Source of the DNA: Alloalcanivorax xenomutans
GTDB taxonomy: Bacteria; Pseudomonadota; Gammaproteobacteria; Pseudomonadales; Alcanivoracaceae
DNA length: 64,000 nt
Direction: 5' to 3'
NCBI RefSeq assembly: GCF_900217905.1
Contig: NZ_OBMO01000001.1
Coordinates: 62,001-126,000 of the forward strand
In this document: positions 1-9,484 of the stretch, piece after piece
Layout: each line of letters begins with the position of its first letter
Numbering within the stretch: the first letter of the stretch is position 1
Notes under the pieces: generated by a model
Database searches by the model: none
What the model saw: the letters and a program-made list of their open reading frames with translations, nothing else
What the model was told of the DNA's origin: nothing
Made by a program: the position numbers and the translations under genes

Positions 1-173
1 CTGGCCACCCGCTCCATGCGCGAATAGTCGTGGTATCCACAGAGACGGTATTGGCGGGAGAACACCATCAACGGCTGCCAGGCCCCCACCCAGCCCTCTT
101 CCATCGCCTCACCGACAGCGAGAGCACAACCAATGAACACATGGATCTCGTAGGTGGAATTGGCGCCCACCAT
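1..173 (-). CDS. Unrecognised protein, N-terminal part, cut by left edge
   Basis: An open frame runs from an ATG at 173 leftward off the window with no stop in 57 codons. An AGGGG ribosome-binding sequence lies about 7 bases before the ATG. The peptide begins MVGANSTYEIHVF and is rich in hydrophobic and aromatic residues; I do not recognise a family. It could be a chance open frame, since only a fragment is visible. The start and the Shine-Dalgarno match are what is seen; that it is a real gene is inference. Confidence 0.4.
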   Translation of the reverse strand, partial: MVGANSTYEIHVFIGCALAVGEAMEEGWVGAWQPLMVFSRQYRLCGYHDYSRMERVA

Positions 174-704
174 TGCTCAGCCCCTCTCTTATTATTGTTT
201 ACTGCCGGCCAGGCCGACTTTTCTATCGAAAGGGAACGGCGGCGGGAAATAAACAGCCTGAAATAAGGGGACAGATAAAAGATGCAAAATGACCCGAATG
301 AACCGGCATCTGGGGTCCAGAGAATACAGCGGGGAGGCAACACAACAAGCGGGGCAAGAGCCCCCGCCGGTACCGCAAGCGAGACGCCATAGGGAAAGGA
401 GATCAGAGGAAGAAGCGGCTTGCGGCGGCCGGCGGGCATTTCACTATAGGCGCCCCATCGGAGCCCCGGAAGCCCCCTGTTAGACCTATTTGGAATCAAT
501 GACGCCTGCTCATTCCCGGCCCCGGCGAGGACATTCCAGAAGCTCTCCAACTGCATTGAATTTAAAGGAAAAAACCATCCTCCCACTAACCCACGAGCTG
601 CCTCTTGAGAATGCCTCTGAAGCGCGGGATAGTGATTGCCACGGCATCTTGTGCCAGCGTTCAATAGGCCATAATTCGCTTATCAACCATCACCGGGGAA
701 CACC
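174..704. other. Intergenic stretch, no supported gene
   Basis: About 530 bases between the left-edge frame and the GFA gene. Short open frames occur on both strands but none has a convincing ribosome-binding site or protein character. It presumably holds the promoters of the two flanking divergent genes. I see no clear hairpin terminator, repeat or RNA gene in it. Confidence 0.5.
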
Positions 705-1136
705 ATGACAAGCTATCAGGGCCGCTGCCTGTGTGGGCAGGTCCGCTTCCGGATTTCCGGCCCGTTCAAGCAGTTTCACCTTTGCCACTGCAGCCGCTGC
801 CGGCACGCCACCGGAAGCGCCCATGCCTCCAACCTCTTTATCGGCAATGACCAGATCGAATGGCTGGCCGGCGAAGAGCGGATACAACGTTTTGACTTGC
901 CGGAGGCACAGCGTTTCGCGCGCGCCTTCTGCCGCCACTGCGGCGCGCCGGTGCCGCATCAAAGCCGGGACGGCAACGGCTTCATCGTCCCCGCCGGCAG
1001 CCTGGATCAGGCTCCGGACCGGCAGCCGGACGACCACATTCATTTCGACAGCCGCGCTCCCTGGTATAACGGCACCTTGCAGGCCCCCCGATTCTCCGCG
1101 GCGCCGGGCTCGCCACCACCAATTGACCCGGCCTGA
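705..1136 (+). CDS. GFA-family (CENP-V/GFA) zinc protein
   Basis: 143 residues with the zinc ligands of the glutathione-dependent formaldehyde-activating (Gfa) fold: Cys8 and Cys10 in CLCG, Cys27, Cys29 and Cys32 in CHCSRC, and Cys76/Cys79 in CRHCG. The ATG at 705 follows a GGGGAACACC leader. Family members range from glutathione-formaldehyde adduct enzymes to proteins with no known reaction, so the substrate is unknown. The C-terminus is proline-rich. The gene sits just ahead of xseB on the same strand (38-bp gap) but is not a usual partner. A second GFA gene lies at 8955-9362. Confidence 0.85.
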   Translation: MTSYQGRCLCGQVRFRISGPFKQFHLCHCSRCRHATGSAHASNLFIGNDQIEWLAGEERIQRFDLPEAQRFARAFCRHCGAPVPHQSRDGNGFIVPAGSLDQAPDRQPDDHIHFDSRAPWYNGTLQAPRFSAAPGSPPPIDPA

Positions 1137-1174
1137 CGCCTCCGTTAACGTTGCGCCGCCCACGGAGGAAAACG

Positions 1175-1411
1175 ATGGCCAAGCAAGTCCCGCAATTGGA
1201 AGAATCCCTGGATAATCTGGAAGCCCTGGTGGAACGCATGGAATCCGGCGAGATGACTCTGGAAGAGTCGCTGCGCGCTTTCGAGGAAGGGGTAAAACTC
1301 ACCCGCCAGTGCCAACAGGCGCTGTCCCGGGCCGAACAGAAAGTACAGATCCTCCTGGAACAGGACCCGGACGCCGAACCGGCCCCCTTCGAGACCCCCG
1401 ATGGCCAATGA
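1175..1411 (+). CDS. xseB: Exodeoxyribonuclease VII small subunit
   Basis: 78 residues, the typical XseB length, with the acidic helical hairpin typical of the family ([19 protein letters not shown] then [12 protein letters not shown]). It binds XseA to form exonuclease VII, which degrades single-stranded DNA. The ATG at 1175 is chosen over an upstream TTG at 1151 because GGAGG lies seven bases before it. The end overlaps ispA by 11 bases, so translation is probably coupled. The xseB-ispA-dxs order is the standard gammaproteobacterial isoprenoid operon; xseA is not in the window. Confidence 0.95.
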   Translation: MAKQVPQLEESLDNLEALVERMESGEMTLEESLRAFEEGVKLTRQCQQALSRAEQKVQILLEQDPDAEPAPFETPDGQ

Positions 1412-2303
1412 CAATCTGGGCCTGGGGTCTTTCGCCGACGACGCCCGCGCCCGCCTGGAACAGGCACTGCACCGCTATTTGCCGGAACCCGCCGCCTGCG
1501 ATGCACCGCGCCTCGCCGAAGCCATGCGCTACGCCGCCCTGGCCGGCGGCAAGCGGATCCGTCCATTGCTGGTCTACGCCGCCTGCCAGTTAAGCGGCGG
1601 CACGCCGGAACAGGCCGATGTCCCAGCTACCGCGGTGGAGCTGATCCACGCTTATTCGCTGGTACACGATGATCTGCCGGCCATGGACGACGACGACCTG
1701 CGCCGTGGCCAACCCACTTGTCACCGTGCCTTCGACGAGGCCACCGCGATTCTCGCCGGCGACACTTTGCTCACGCTGGCCTTCGAGCTGCTTGGTGACG
1801 CCGGCGATTACCCCGCCGCCACCCGGGTCGGCATGGTACGCACCCTGGCCGGGGCCGCCGGGGCCACCGGCATGGCGGCAGGCCAGATGCAGGACATGGA
1901 AGCCGAGGGCCGCTTGCAGCAAGTCAGCGCCCTGGAACGCATGCACTATCTGAAGACCGGCCGCTTGATCACCGCTAGCCTGCATCTGGGTTATCTGGCG
2001 GCGAACCGTCCGGATCCGGCCCTGGAACAAGCGTTATTGGGCTTCGGTGATGCCATCGGTCTGGCATTTCAGATTCAGGACGACATCCTTGATGTCACCG
2101 TGGATACCGCGCAATTGGGCAAACCCAGCGGTTCGGATGAAAAACAGGGTAAAAGCACCTTCCCCACCCTGATCGGCCTGGAGGCCAGCCGCGAACGGGC
2201 CCAAACCCTGTGCCAGCAGGCCCGCGGGCACTTGCAGGGTCATGGTGAAGCGGCCCGGCCGTTACTGGATCTGGCCGACTACATCGTCCGCCGCGGTCAC
2301 TGA
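1401..2303 (+). CDS. ispA: Farnesyl/geranyl diphosphate synthase
   Basis: 300 residues, cytoplasmic all-helical prenyltransferase condensing IPP with DMAPP and GPP to give farnesyl diphosphate for quinones and undecaprenol. Visible motifs: GGKRIRP near residue 49, the first aspartate-rich motif [14 protein letters not shown] at 90-103, KTGRL near 185, and the second motif QDDILD at 226-231. The two-residue insertion inside the first Asp motif is usual for bacterial FPP synthases. The start codon lies inside the xseB end, and dxs follows about 100 bp downstream, placing it in the MEP-pathway operon. Confidence 0.95.
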   Translation: MANDNLGLGSFADDARARLEQALHRYLPEPAACDAPRLAEAMRYAALAGGKRIRPLLVYAACQLSGGTPEQADVPATAVELIHAYSLVHDDLPAMDDDDLRRGQPTCHRAFDEATAILAGDTLLTLAFELLGDAGDYPAATRVGMVRTLAGAAGATGMAAGQMQDMEAEGRLQQVSALERMHYLKTGRLITASLHLGYLAANRPDPALEQALLGFGDAIGLAFQIQDDILDVTVDTAQLGKPSGSDEKQGKSTFPTLIGLEASRERAQTLCQQARGHLQGHGEAARPLLDLADYIVRRGH

Positions 2304-2401
2304 CGGGGTTGCCACAACCCCGTTATAATGACGTTTTTCCGCACCCTCGGCCTGGACCGGCCGCCGGCGGCGGAACATCGCAGCTCCGTTCAGAGGCAGT
2401 T

Positions 2402-4324
2402 ATGCCAAAGACCTTTACCGACATCCCGCTCACCCGCCCGGCCACGCCGCTGCTGGACAGCATCAACGCACCGGCGGATTTGCGCCGGCTGGCGCCACAC
2501 CGGCTCGAACAACTGGTGGACGAACTGCGTGCCTACCTGTTGTTCGCGGTGGGCCGCAGCGGAGGCCACTTCGGCGCCGGCCTCGGCGTGGTGGAGCTGA
2601 CCGTGGCACTGCACTATCTGTTCGATACGCCCCATGATCGTCTGGTCTGGGACGTCGGCCACCAGTGTTATCCGCACAAGATTCTCACCGGCCGCCGCGA
2701 GGCACTGACCTCCATTCGTCAGCAACACGGGCTGTCCGGCTTTCCCAAACGAAGCGAATCCCCCTATGACACCTTCGGCGTGGGCCACTCGTCCACCTCG
2801 GTCAGCGCGGCTCTGGGCATGGCCCTGGGCGCCCGTCAGGGCGATAAGGACCGGCGCACCGTGGCAGTGATCGGCGATGGCGCCATGACCGCCGGGCAGG
2901 CGTTCGAAGCCCTCAGCCACGCCGCGCACACCCGCGCCAACCTGCTGGTCATCCTCAACGACAACACCATGTCCATCGGCCACAACGTGGGCGGTCTGGC
3001 CAACTATTTCGCACGCATCTGGGCCTCCAAGACCTATATCGCGCTGCGCGAAGGGGGCAAGAAGGTGCTGTCGGCAATGCCGGCGGCCTGGGATTTCGTG
3101 CGTCGTACCGAGGAGAGCATGAAGAACATGGTGAGCCCGGACATGCTGTTCGAGGCCATCGGTTTCAACTACATCGGCCCCATCGACGGCCACGACCTGG
3201 ACGAGCTCACCGCCACCCTGGAGAACATGCGCGACCTGGAAGGGCCGCAGCTTCTGCACGTGTACACCACCAAGGGCAAGGGCTTCGCTCCCGCCGAGGC
3301 GGACCCGGTGGGCTACCACGCGCTCAACAAGATCGAACCCAAAGCCAAGGTGGAAGTAGCCAAACCGGCCAAGGCCAAGGGCCCGAAGTATCAGGACGTG
3401 TTTGGCCAGTGGCTGTGCGACATGGCCGAGCGAGATCCGCGCGTGGTGGGGATTACCCCGGCCATGTGTGAAGGCTCGGGCATGGTGGCGTTCCGTGACC
3501 GTTTCCCGGACCGCTATCACGACGTGGCGATCTGCGAACAACACGCGGTGACGTTGGGCGCCGGTCTCGCCTGCGAAGGTCAGAAGCCGGTGGTGGCGAT
3601 CTATTCCACCTTCCTGCAGCGGGGCTACGACCAGTTGATCCACGATGTCGCCCTGCAAGAGCTGGATGTGACCTTCGGCCTGGATCGCGCCGGCATCGTC
3701 GGTGAGGACGGCGCCACCCATGGCGGCGTTTTCGATCTGGCCTACCTGCGCACCGTGCCCAATATGGTGATCGCCGCGCCCAGCGATGAAAATGAATGCC
3801 GGCAACTGCTCTACACCGCCTGGCTGCACCAGGGGCCGGCGGCGGTCCGCTATCCACGCGGCACCGGCCCCGGCGCCGTCATTGAAGACACCATGACGCC
3901 GCTGCCGCTGGGCAAGAGCCGGGTGCTGCGGGAAGGCAAGGGACCGGTGGCGATTCTGTCCTTCGGCGCTTTGGGCGAAGCCGCCCGGGAAGCCGGCGAG
4001 GCCCTGGACGCCACCGTTCTTGATATGCGCTGGGTCAAGCCACTGGACCGCGACGCGATCCTCGAGGCCGCCGCCAGCCATACGTTGCTGGTCACCTTGG
4101 AAGATCATCAACGCATGGGCGGCGCCGGTTCGGCGGTTAACGAGCTGCTGATGGACGAAGGCGTGGTGATGCCGGTGCTGAATCTGGCGTTACCGGATGA
4201 ATTCGTCCACCACGGCAAGCGGGAAGCGTTGCTGGCCGACCATGGCCTGGATGCCGCCGGGGTCGAGCGCCGGATTCGGGACCGCTTGCAGCGGCTGGAC
4301 GCGGCCCTGCCCAACCGGGCGTAA
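2402..4324 (+). CDS. dxs: 1-deoxy-D-xylulose-5-phosphate synthase
   Basis: 640 residues. Thiamine-diphosphate enzyme joining pyruvate and glyceraldehyde-3-phosphate, first step of the MEP isoprenoid pathway. Visible: the ThDP motif starting [14 protein letters not shown] with the following NDN, the substrate histidines in VGHSSTS, the catalytic glutamate in CEQHAV, and the transketolase C-terminal domain. The ATG at 2402 is preferred to an upstream TTG at 2309 because a GAGG sequence lies nine bases before it and the extra 31 residues are low in family likeness. Last gene of the xseB-ispA-dxs run. Confidence 0.96.
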   Translation: MPKTFTDIPLTRPATPLLDSINAPADLRRLAPHRLEQLVDELRAYLLFAVGRSGGHFGAGLGVVELTVALHYLFDTPHDRLVWDVGHQCYPHKILTGRREALTSIRQQHGLSGFPKRSESPYDTFGVGHSSTSVSAALGMALGARQGDKDRRTVAVIGDGAMTAGQAFEALSHAAHTRANLLVILNDNTMSIGHNVGGLANYFARIWASKTYIALREGGKKVLSAMPAAWDFVRRTEESMKNMVSPDMLFEAIGFNYIGPIDGHDLDELTATLENMRDLEGPQLLHVYTTKGKGFAPAEADPVGYHALNKIEPKAKVEVAKPAKAKGPKYQDVFGQWLCDMAERDPRVVGITPAMCEGSGMVAFRDRFPDRYHDVAICEQHAVTLGAGLACEGQKPVVAIYSTFLQRGYDQLIHDVALQELDVTFGLDRAGIVGEDGATHGGVFDLAYLRTVPNMVIAAPSDENECRQLLYTAWLHQGPAAVRYPRGTGPGAVIEDTMTPLPLGKSRVLREGKGPVAILSFGALGEAAREAGEALDATVLDMRWVKPLDRDAILEAAASHTLLVTLEDHQRMGGAGSAVNELLMDEGVVMPVLNLALPDEFVHHGKREALLADHGLDAAGVERRIRDRLQRLDAALPNRA

Positions 4325-4329
4325 GCGCG

Positions 4330-4403
4330 GCATTCGCTGCCAAGGCAGCTTCCCACAGAGGGGGCTAGGGATCCGCCGCGGGAGCCTGCCTGCAAGCGAA
4401 TGC
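4330..4403. repeat. REP-type inverted pair (REPIN-like)
   Basis: The left arm starts GCATTCGCTGCC at 4330 and the right arm ends GCAAGCGAATGC at 4403; the arms are imperfect reverse complements about 24 bases long around a 26-base loop. The motif GCCTGCAAGCGAATGC recurs in the element at 22866-22945. It lies between the convergent genes dxs and pgpA, a usual place for REP elements, and may protect or terminate both transcripts. Confidence 0.6.
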
Positions 4404-4461
4404 CCCAGTGCCCCGGCCCATTAACGACCATGCTCCCAGGGTAATGGCCGCGACACCGCGA

Positions 4462-4938
4462 TCACGGCGACGGGGAACGCAGCCGCCAGACACACCGGGC
4501 CACCATCAGCACGAGCAAGGCGTACAAGCCCGCCACCAAATCGTCCAGCATGATGCCCAACCCACCCGTCAGGTTCTGGTCCACCCAACCCACCGGCCAT
4601 ACCTTGAGCACGTCGAAGAAACGGAAGCTGGCCAAACCAAGCAGCCCCCAAAGAGGATGCCGGGGCACTACCGACAGCGCCAGCAGCAGTCCTCCCAGTT
4701 CATCCCAAACGATGGCGGGCGCATCCTCAACGCCGATCACGTCGGTCGCGAAGCCACACAGCGGTATCCCCACCACCACCACGCCGCCCAGAACCATGGC
4801 ATAGAGTCGCCGGGAACAGGCCGCCAATGGCCACCAGAACAGCATGAACAATACACAGCCCATGGTTCCGGGCGCCCAGGGCGATAGCCCGGCCCCCATG
4901 CCAATAGCCAGCAGAAACAGGATGGAAGACGGTGTCAT
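4462..4938 (-). CDS. pgpA: Phosphatidylglycerophosphatase A
   Basis: 158 residues, inner-membrane phosphatase making phosphatidylglycerol from its phosphate. PgpA signatures are present: GAGLSPWAPGTMG near the N-terminus, IVWDELGG in the middle, RFFDVLKVWP and GIMLDDLVAG towards the end, between hydrophobic helices. The ATG at 4938 has GAGG nine bases upstream and leaves a 13-bp gap to thiL; a GTG at 4974 would overlap thiL. Usual last gene of the nusB-thiL-pgpA run. Confidence 0.93.
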   Translation of the reverse strand: MTPSSILFLLAIGMGAGLSPWAPGTMGCVLFMLFWWPLAACSRRLYAMVLGGVVVVGIPLCGFATDVIGVEDAPAIVWDELGGLLLALSVVPRHPLWGLLGLASFRFFDVLKVWPVGWVDQNLTGGLGIMLDDLVAGLYALLVLMVARCVWRLRSPSP

Positions 4939-4951
4939 GGGCTCGACCTCG

Positions 4952-5866
4952 CTACCCGAAGTGACGCCAGCCACCGGGTTCCGCGTCGCTCACGCGCCCA
5001 TCGGGATAATGCAATCGTACCCCCGGGCCATCGGTGACCCGGCCGATGGCCCGGGCCCCTGCCGGGACCGCGACACCGGCCGGCCAGGTAAACAGCAGAC
5101 CATAATCATCGCCGCCGGACAGTTGCAGCGCCCAACGGTCTTCCGCCTCCAGCGCCGCCAGCTCGTCGTTCACCGGCAGGTCCGCCAGCACCAGCTCCGC
5201 CCCCAGGTCGCCGCTGGCGCGCAGAATATGCCCCAGATCCTGCAACAGGCCGTCGGACACATCGAGAGCGGCACCGGCACGCCCGGCCAGCGCCGCGCCC
5301 CACTCCAGCGCGGGGCGCGGGCGGGCGAAATGCCGCGCGCTTTGCGAATCGCGAACACCGGCCCGCCAGTGACGCAGCCCCAACCCACCCTGCCCGGGCA
5401 CGCCGGTGACCGCCAGGGTTTGGCCCGGCTGGGCGCCATCCCGGCGCAACGCGCGCCCCGGCAATACCGAACCGGTGGCTTGAATGGCAATGTTCAAGGG
5501 CCCCCGGGTCACGTCACCGCCCACCAGAGAGATGCCGGCCTGATCGGCCAGTTCGAACAGGCCGGCGCTGAAATCGCGCAGCCAGTCGGGATCGGCTTCC
5601 GGCAAGGTCAGGGACAACAGAAACCAGCGGGGCGTGGCACCCATGGCGGCGAGATCCGACAGGTTCACCGCCAGGCAGCGGTAACCGATATCGGCGGCGG
5701 GCATATCCTTGGGGAAATGACGGCCGGCGACACTGGTATCCAACGTCATCACCAGTTGCTCACCGGCCGGGGGCGACAGCAGGGCGGCGTCATCGCCGGG
5801 GCCGAGGACCACGTCCTCGCCCTGGCGATGATGAAAGTAGCGGCGGATGAGAGCGAACTCGTCCAT
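4952..5866 (-). CDS. thiL: Thiamine-monophosphate kinase
   Basis: 304 residues. Phosphorylates thiamine monophosphate to thiamine diphosphate with ATP in the cytosol. The ATP/Mg aspartates are visible in GPGDDAALL near residue 22, GGDVTRG near residue 115, the LDVSDGLLQDL motif, and SGGDDYGLLF. Length matches the family. It lies 40 bp after nusB and 13 bp before pgpA on the same strand, as in most gammaproteobacteria. Confidence 0.95.
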   Translation of the reverse strand: MDEFALIRRYFHHRQGEDVVLGPGDDAALLSPPAGEQLVMTLDTSVAGRHFPKDMPAADIGYRCLAVNLSDLAAMGATPRWFLLSLTLPEADPDWLRDFSAGLFELADQAGISLVGGDVTRGPLNIAIQATGSVLPGRALRRDGAQPGQTLAVTGVPGQGGLGLRHWRAGVRDSQSARHFARPRPALEWGAALAGRAGAALDVSDGLLQDLGHILRASGDLGAELVLADLPVNDELAALEAEDRWALQLSGGDDYGLLFTWPAGVAVPAGARAIGRVTDGPGVRLHYPDGRVSDAEPGGWRHFG

Positions 5867-5906
5867 GCCAGCTCCTGTTCATGAACGAAAGGTCGGGAAA
5901 AGCGCG

Positions 5907-6386
5907 TCAGGAAGGCGGCGGATCGTCGGGCGCGGCGCCGCCGGGCCGGGTTTCCGCCGCGCGCGCCCGGCGGGCCAGCTTGTCCAGAACCCCATTGACG
6001 TACTTGAAGGAATCATCGGCACCGAACACCTTGGCCAGCTCGATACCTTCGTTGATCACCACGCGATAAGGCACATCCAGGCGCTCCCGCAGTTCGAAGG
6101 CGCCGATTCGCAGGATCACCTTCTCCACCTGGGACAACTCTTCCACCCGGCGGTCCAGAAAGGGCCTCAGCGACTCGTCCAGATCAGAAACCCGGGCGGG
6201 CACGCCGTGGAGCAGATCATGAAAATAGCTTCGATCGACCTTGCTCATGTCGTTCTGGGCCAGAAACTGAGCCTCGATATCGCTCAGCGTGGTCCCCGCC
6301 AGTTGCCATTGATACAACGCCTGCAAGGCGTAACGCCGGGCTTTGCGACGGGCGGCGGGGGTGGAGGACGAAGCGGGAGTGGTCAT
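5907..6386 (-). CDS. nusB: Transcription antitermination factor NusB
   Basis: 159 residues. All-helical RNA-binding protein that pairs with NusE (S10) in rRNA antitermination. It shows the basic N-terminal [16 protein letters not shown] helix and the C-terminal LRIGAFEL...[11 protein letters not shown]...FKYVNGVLD elements. The ATG overlaps the ribH stop in a TAATG junction, indicating coupled translation. The C-terminal tail is alanine/proline-rich and probably disordered. Confidence 0.96.
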   Translation of the reverse strand: MTTPASSSTPAARRKARRYALQALYQWQLAGTTLSDIEAQFLAQNDMSKVDRSYFHDLLHGVPARVSDLDESLRPFLDRRVEELSQVEKVILRIGAFELRERLDVPYRVVINEGIELAKVFGADDSFKYVNGVLDKLARRARAAETRPGGAAPDDPPPS

Positions 6387-6856
6387 TAAAGGGCCTTGAA
6401 CAGAGAAACCATTTCCAGAGCGGACAAGGCAGCTTCCGCGCCTTTGTTGCCCGCCTTGGTACCACTGCGCTCGATGGCCTGTTCGATGCTGTCCACGGTA
6501 AGGACGCCGAACGCCACCGGCACACCGGTGCTGTTTTGTACCGCGGCGATACCTTTGGCGGCTTCACCGGCGACGTACTCGAAATGCGCGGTACCACCGC
6601 GAATCACCGCGCCGAGGGCGATGACGGCGTCATAATCCCGTTTCTCCAGCACTTTCTTCACCGCCACCGGCAGCTCCCAGGCCCCCGGCACGCGAATGAT
6701 TTCAATATCCGCGCGTTCCACGCCGTGCCGCACCAGAGTGTCCACGGCGCCAGCCAGCAGCGCTTCCACCACGAAACTGTTGAAACGCGCCACCACCAGG
6801 GCGTAACGGCCGCCCACATTGCTCAAAGTGCCTTCAAAGGTTTTGATGTCTTGCAT
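6386..6856 (-). CDS. ribH: 6,7-dimethyl-8-ribityllumazine synthase
   Basis: 156 residues, the penultimate riboflavin enzyme, condensing the RibB and RibA/RibD products into lumazine, usually as an icosahedral shell. Seen: [12 protein letters not shown] near the N-terminus, RVPGAWELP, the substrate loop [14 protein letters not shown] with its catalytic histidine, and [11 protein letters not shown]. Coupled to nusB by a one-base overlap. A 73-base inverted repeat occupies most of the 137-bp gap to ribBX. Confidence 0.96.
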   Translation of the reverse strand: MQDIKTFEGTLSNVGGRYALVVARFNSFVVEALLAGAVDTLVRHGVERADIEIIRVPGAWELPVAVKKVLEKRDYDAVIALGAVIRGGTAHFEYVAGEAAKGIAAVQNSTGVPVAFGVLTVDSIEQAIERSGTKAGNKGAEAALSALEMVSLFKAL

Positions 6857-6922
6857 GATCCCATCCTGCTAACCCACCGCACCAGGTAACGCCAGTGCTT
6901 ACGGTGGTGTCTACTGATGGCC

Positions 6923-6995
6923 AGACGCTGGACGCCCGGCGCCTGACGCTTTTGGGGTTCAGCGTCTCGCGTCCGGCGACTCGCGTCCAGCGTCT
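6923..6995. repeat. Long GCGTC-rich inverted repeat between ribBX and ribH
   Basis: The outer arms are perfect 13-base reverse complements: AGACGCTGGACGC at 6923-6935 and GCGTCCAGCGTCT at 6983-6995. The inner sequences (CCGGCGCCTGACGCT and AGCGTCTCGCGTCCGG) are also near complements around a TTTGGGGTTC loop. The element touches the ribBX stop codon. In RNA it would form a long stem that could stabilise the upstream message or attenuate ribH. There is no T-run, so a classic terminator is unlikely. Confidence 0.7.
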
Positions 6996-8106
6996 ACTGT
7001 TCCGCGTCCACGTATTCCACGATCTCCAGGCCGAAGCCGGACAGCGCGTTGAACTTCATTGGCGAGCTGAGCAAGCGCATTTTACGCACCCCCAGCGCGG
7101 TGAGAATCTGTGAGCCGGTGCCGATGTTGCGGTAGGCCCGGGACTGTCCCTTTGGCTGCGTGGCGGTGCCGTCGAAAAACGCCTCGATCCGATTCAGGGT
7201 CGGTGCCGCCGCCTCGTCGTCCTGACCAAGGATGATTACCACCCCGCACTCCGCGCGGGACACGGCATCCAGCACCCGGTGCATGTTCCAGCCGGTACGG
7301 CCGTCGATCTTGGCGCTCATCAGGTCCCGCAGCGGGTCCACCTGATGCACCCTCACCGTCACTTCCCGGTCCTCGGTGATCTCGCCTTTCACCAGCGCCA
7401 CGTGTACGTGCCCGTCCACCGTGTCGCGGAACGCCACCAGGCGGAAGTCGCCGTACCAGGTCTCCAGCGGGTGCTCACTGACCTGTTCCACGGTCTGTTC
7501 ATTGAGGGCGCGGTACTGGATCAGGTCGGCAATGGTGCCGATCTTGAGGCCATGCTCCTGGGCGAACGCCTCCAGATCCGGCCGCCGGGCCATGGAGCCG
7601 TCTTCGTTCATCACTTCGCAGATCACCCCCGCCGGCTCGCACCCCGCCATCATCGCCAGATCACAGGAGGCCTCGGTGTGACCGGCACGGCGCAACACGC
7701 CGCCGGGCTCGGCCATCAGCGGGAAGATATGCCCGGGCTGGACGATATCGGACGCCTTGGCATCACGGGCGGCGGCGGCCTGCACGGTGCGCGCCCGGTC
7801 AGCGGCGGAAATACCGGTGGTGACGCCTTCACGGGCCTCAATGGAGACGGTGAACTTGGTGCCGAAACCACTGCCGTTGGCGCGCACCATCAGCGGCAGA
7901 TCAAGTTGCTCGCAGCGTTCCTTGGACATGGGCATGCAAATCAGCCCGCGCCCGTACTTGGCCATGAAGTTGATCGCCTCGGCGGTCACATGCTCGGCCG
8001 CCATCACCAGGTCGCCTTCGTTTTCCCGGTCTTCATCGTCCATCAGGATCACCATTCGGCCCTGACGGATATCCTCGATCAGTTCTTCAACGCTGTTGAG
8101 CTGCAT
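6994..8106 (-). CDS. ribBX: 3,4-dihydroxy-2-butanone 4-phosphate synthase with degenerate RibA-like domain (RibBX type)
   Basis: 370 residues. The N-terminal ~205 residues are a complete Rib[12 protein letters not shown] near residue 23 and GHTEASCDL near 141, converting ribulose-5-phosphate to the four-carbon riboflavin precursor. The C-terminal domain resembles GTP cyclohydrolase II but lacks the zinc cysteines (C-x10-C-x-C) and the GDxFxSxxCDCG motif; the equivalent region reads [14 protein letters not shown]. This matches the proteobacterial RibBX variant, so a separate RibA elsewhere must supply GTP cyclohydrolase II. Confidence 0.92.
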   Translation of the reverse strand: MQLNSVEELIEDIRQGRMVILMDDEDRENEGDLVMAAEHVTAEAINFMAKYGRGLICMPMSKERCEQLDLPLMVRANGSGFGTKFTVSIEAREGVTTGISAADRARTVQAAAARDAKASDIVQPGHIFPLMAEPGGVLRRAGHTEASCDLAMMAGCEPAGVICEVMNEDGSMARRPDLEAFAQEHGLKIGTIADLIQYRALNEQTVEQVSEHPLETWYGDFRLVAFRDTVDGHVHVALVKGEITEDREVTVRVHQVDPLRDLMSAKIDGRTGWNMHRVLDAVSRAECGVVIILGQDDEAAAPTLNRIEAFFDGTATQPKGQSRAYRNIGTGSQILTALGVRKMRLLSSPMKFNALSGFGLEIVEYVDAEQ

Positions 8107-8166
8107 AATTCAAACCTGCCTGCGGACCGGCGCCGGGCCGGTCCCTGATGAGTCGTCGCTGATGCT

Positions 8167-8829
8167 TTACTTCACGAAACCATGTTCCGCCAGCATCGCC
8201 ATGGTGATGCCGCCGGAACCGGGCTCCGCCGCCCGTTCGCCGAGCAGTAACCGTTCCAGGTAACGGGCAATGATATCAACTTCCAGATTCACTGGCGTGC
8301 CCGCTTTCCAGTCCTGAATGGTGGTCACGTCCTGGGTGTGGGGAATGATGTTGAGAGAGAACACCCGGCCATCCACCTCGTTGACGGTGAGGCTGATGCC
8401 ATCCACGGTAATCGAACCCTTCTTGGCGATATAACGGGCCAGTTCCGCCGGCGCTTCGATGTCGATGCGCACGGATCGGGCATCGGGGGTCAGGGACACC
8501 ACCTTGCCGAGACCATCCACATGACCGCTGACCAGATGACCGCCCATGCGCGTGGACGGAGTCATCGCCTTCTCCAGGTTGACGCGGCTGCCCGCCTTGA
8601 GCTGCCGCAGCGAGGTCAGCGCCAGGGTCTCACCGGAGACGTCGGCGGAAAAGGTGTCGCCGCTGGCCAGCTCGGTCACGGTCAGACATACGCCATTGAC
8701 GGCGATGGAGTCGCCCAGCCGCACATCGGCGAAATCCAGGTCGGCGCTCTGGATGCGCAGGGTCACGTCACCGTTGCTGGGAATCAGGGCGTCGATATGG
8801 CCCTGGGCCTCGATAATGCCTGTAAACAT
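8167..8829 (-). CDS. ribE: Riboflavin synthase alpha subunit
   Basis: 220 residues with the tandem six-stranded barrel repeats of riboflavin synthase: MFTGIIE at the N-terminus, VNGVCLTV in barrel one, GHLVSGHVDG at the link and VDGISLTVNEV in barrel two. It dismutates two lumazines to riboflavin. Sixty bases upstream of ribBX on the same strand. In many relatives ribD lies directly upstream of this gene; here ribD is 39 kb away. I found no FMN-riboswitch-like sequence ahead of it. Confidence 0.95.
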   Translation of the reverse strand: MFTGIIEAQGHIDALIPSNGDVTLRIQSADLDFADVRLGDSIAVNGVCLTVTELASGDTFSADVSGETLALTSLRQLKAGSRVNLEKAMTPSTRMGGHLVSGHVDGLGKVVSLTPDARSVRIDIEAPAELARYIAKKGSITVDGISLTVNEVDGRVFSLNIIPHTQDVTTIQDWKAGTPVNLEVDIIARYLERLLLGERAAEPGSGGITMAMLAEHGFVK

Positions 8830-8954
8830 GGTGGTACCTCTGAATGGTCCGGGCGGACAGGGACAGACCGCCGCGAAGGCGTAGAGCCCCGAAACAGGCT
8901 CTCAGGCGCGGCAAATGATAAACGTCCAGGGGGCTGGAGCCAAATCCGGCGCGC

Positions 8955-9362
8955 TCAACGCCGCCCGGGGTAACCTTCGGGATAGCAGGGCAGATCGTCA
9001 TCGATCGGCCACCAGTTGGCCTTGGAGGCGGTGTAAGCATGCCAGACAGGGCGCACATCCAGCGGCTCGTTGATCAGGCCGGCGCGGATCCGCACCACAT
9101 CCGGCAGATCGGCACGCCGGCTGAACAGCGGCGAACCACAGTGGCCACAGAACACCCGCTCCTTGCCCGGAGTGGACTCAAAGCCCTTCAACAGCGCCTC
9201 TCCGGCATCCAGGTGAAAAGCGCTGGTGGACACCGGAATATTGGTGGCGAAGGGCGTGCCCTGAGCGTGCCGGCATTGAGAACAATGGCAGACCTGCACC
9301 GGAGCCAGTTCCCCCTCGATGCGGAAGCGCACCCCGCCGCATAAACATTGTCCCGTGTACAT
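8955..9362 (-). CDS. GFA-family (CENP-V/GFA) zinc protein, second copy
   Basis: 135 residues with the Gfa zinc ligands: Cys6 and Cys8 in CLCG, Cys25/Cys27/Cys30 in CHCSQC, Cys72/Cys75 in CGHCG. Overall plan equals the protein at 705-1136 (same CHCSxCRHA core) but the C-terminal half differs (HAYTASKANWWPIDDDLP), which is typical of the larger GFA group. Stand-alone gene on the minus strand between azoR and ribE. Substrate unknown. Confidence 0.85.
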   Translation of the reverse strand: MYTGQCLCGGVRFRIEGELAPVQVCHCSQCRHAQGTPFATNIPVSTSAFHLDAGEALLKGFESTPGKERVFCGHCGSPLFSRRADLPDVVRIRAGLINEPLDVRPVWHAYTASKANWWPIDDDLPCYPEGYPGRR

Positions 9363-9484
9363 TGCCGCTCCTCATCTGATGGCCGTTGCTGGTAATCGCC
9401 AGCTACAAGGCCGGCGCCAGTGTTACCGCGCTCCGCTCACAACACAAGGAGAGGATACAAGAACATCGGGACCTTCTCTCTTAG

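Noticed and set aside
289-708. Two small plus-strand frames before the first GFA gene
   Set aside because: No ribosome-binding site, no conserved character, and they differ in composition from the neighbouring genes.
2390-4111. A 573-residue frame opposite dxs
   Set aside because: Shadow of dxs; rich in His/Gln/Gly with no family pattern or start signal.
8830-8954. FMN riboswitch upstream of ribE
   Set aside because: I searched by eye for the RFN-type conserved segments on the minus strand and did not see them; a covariance search would be decisive.
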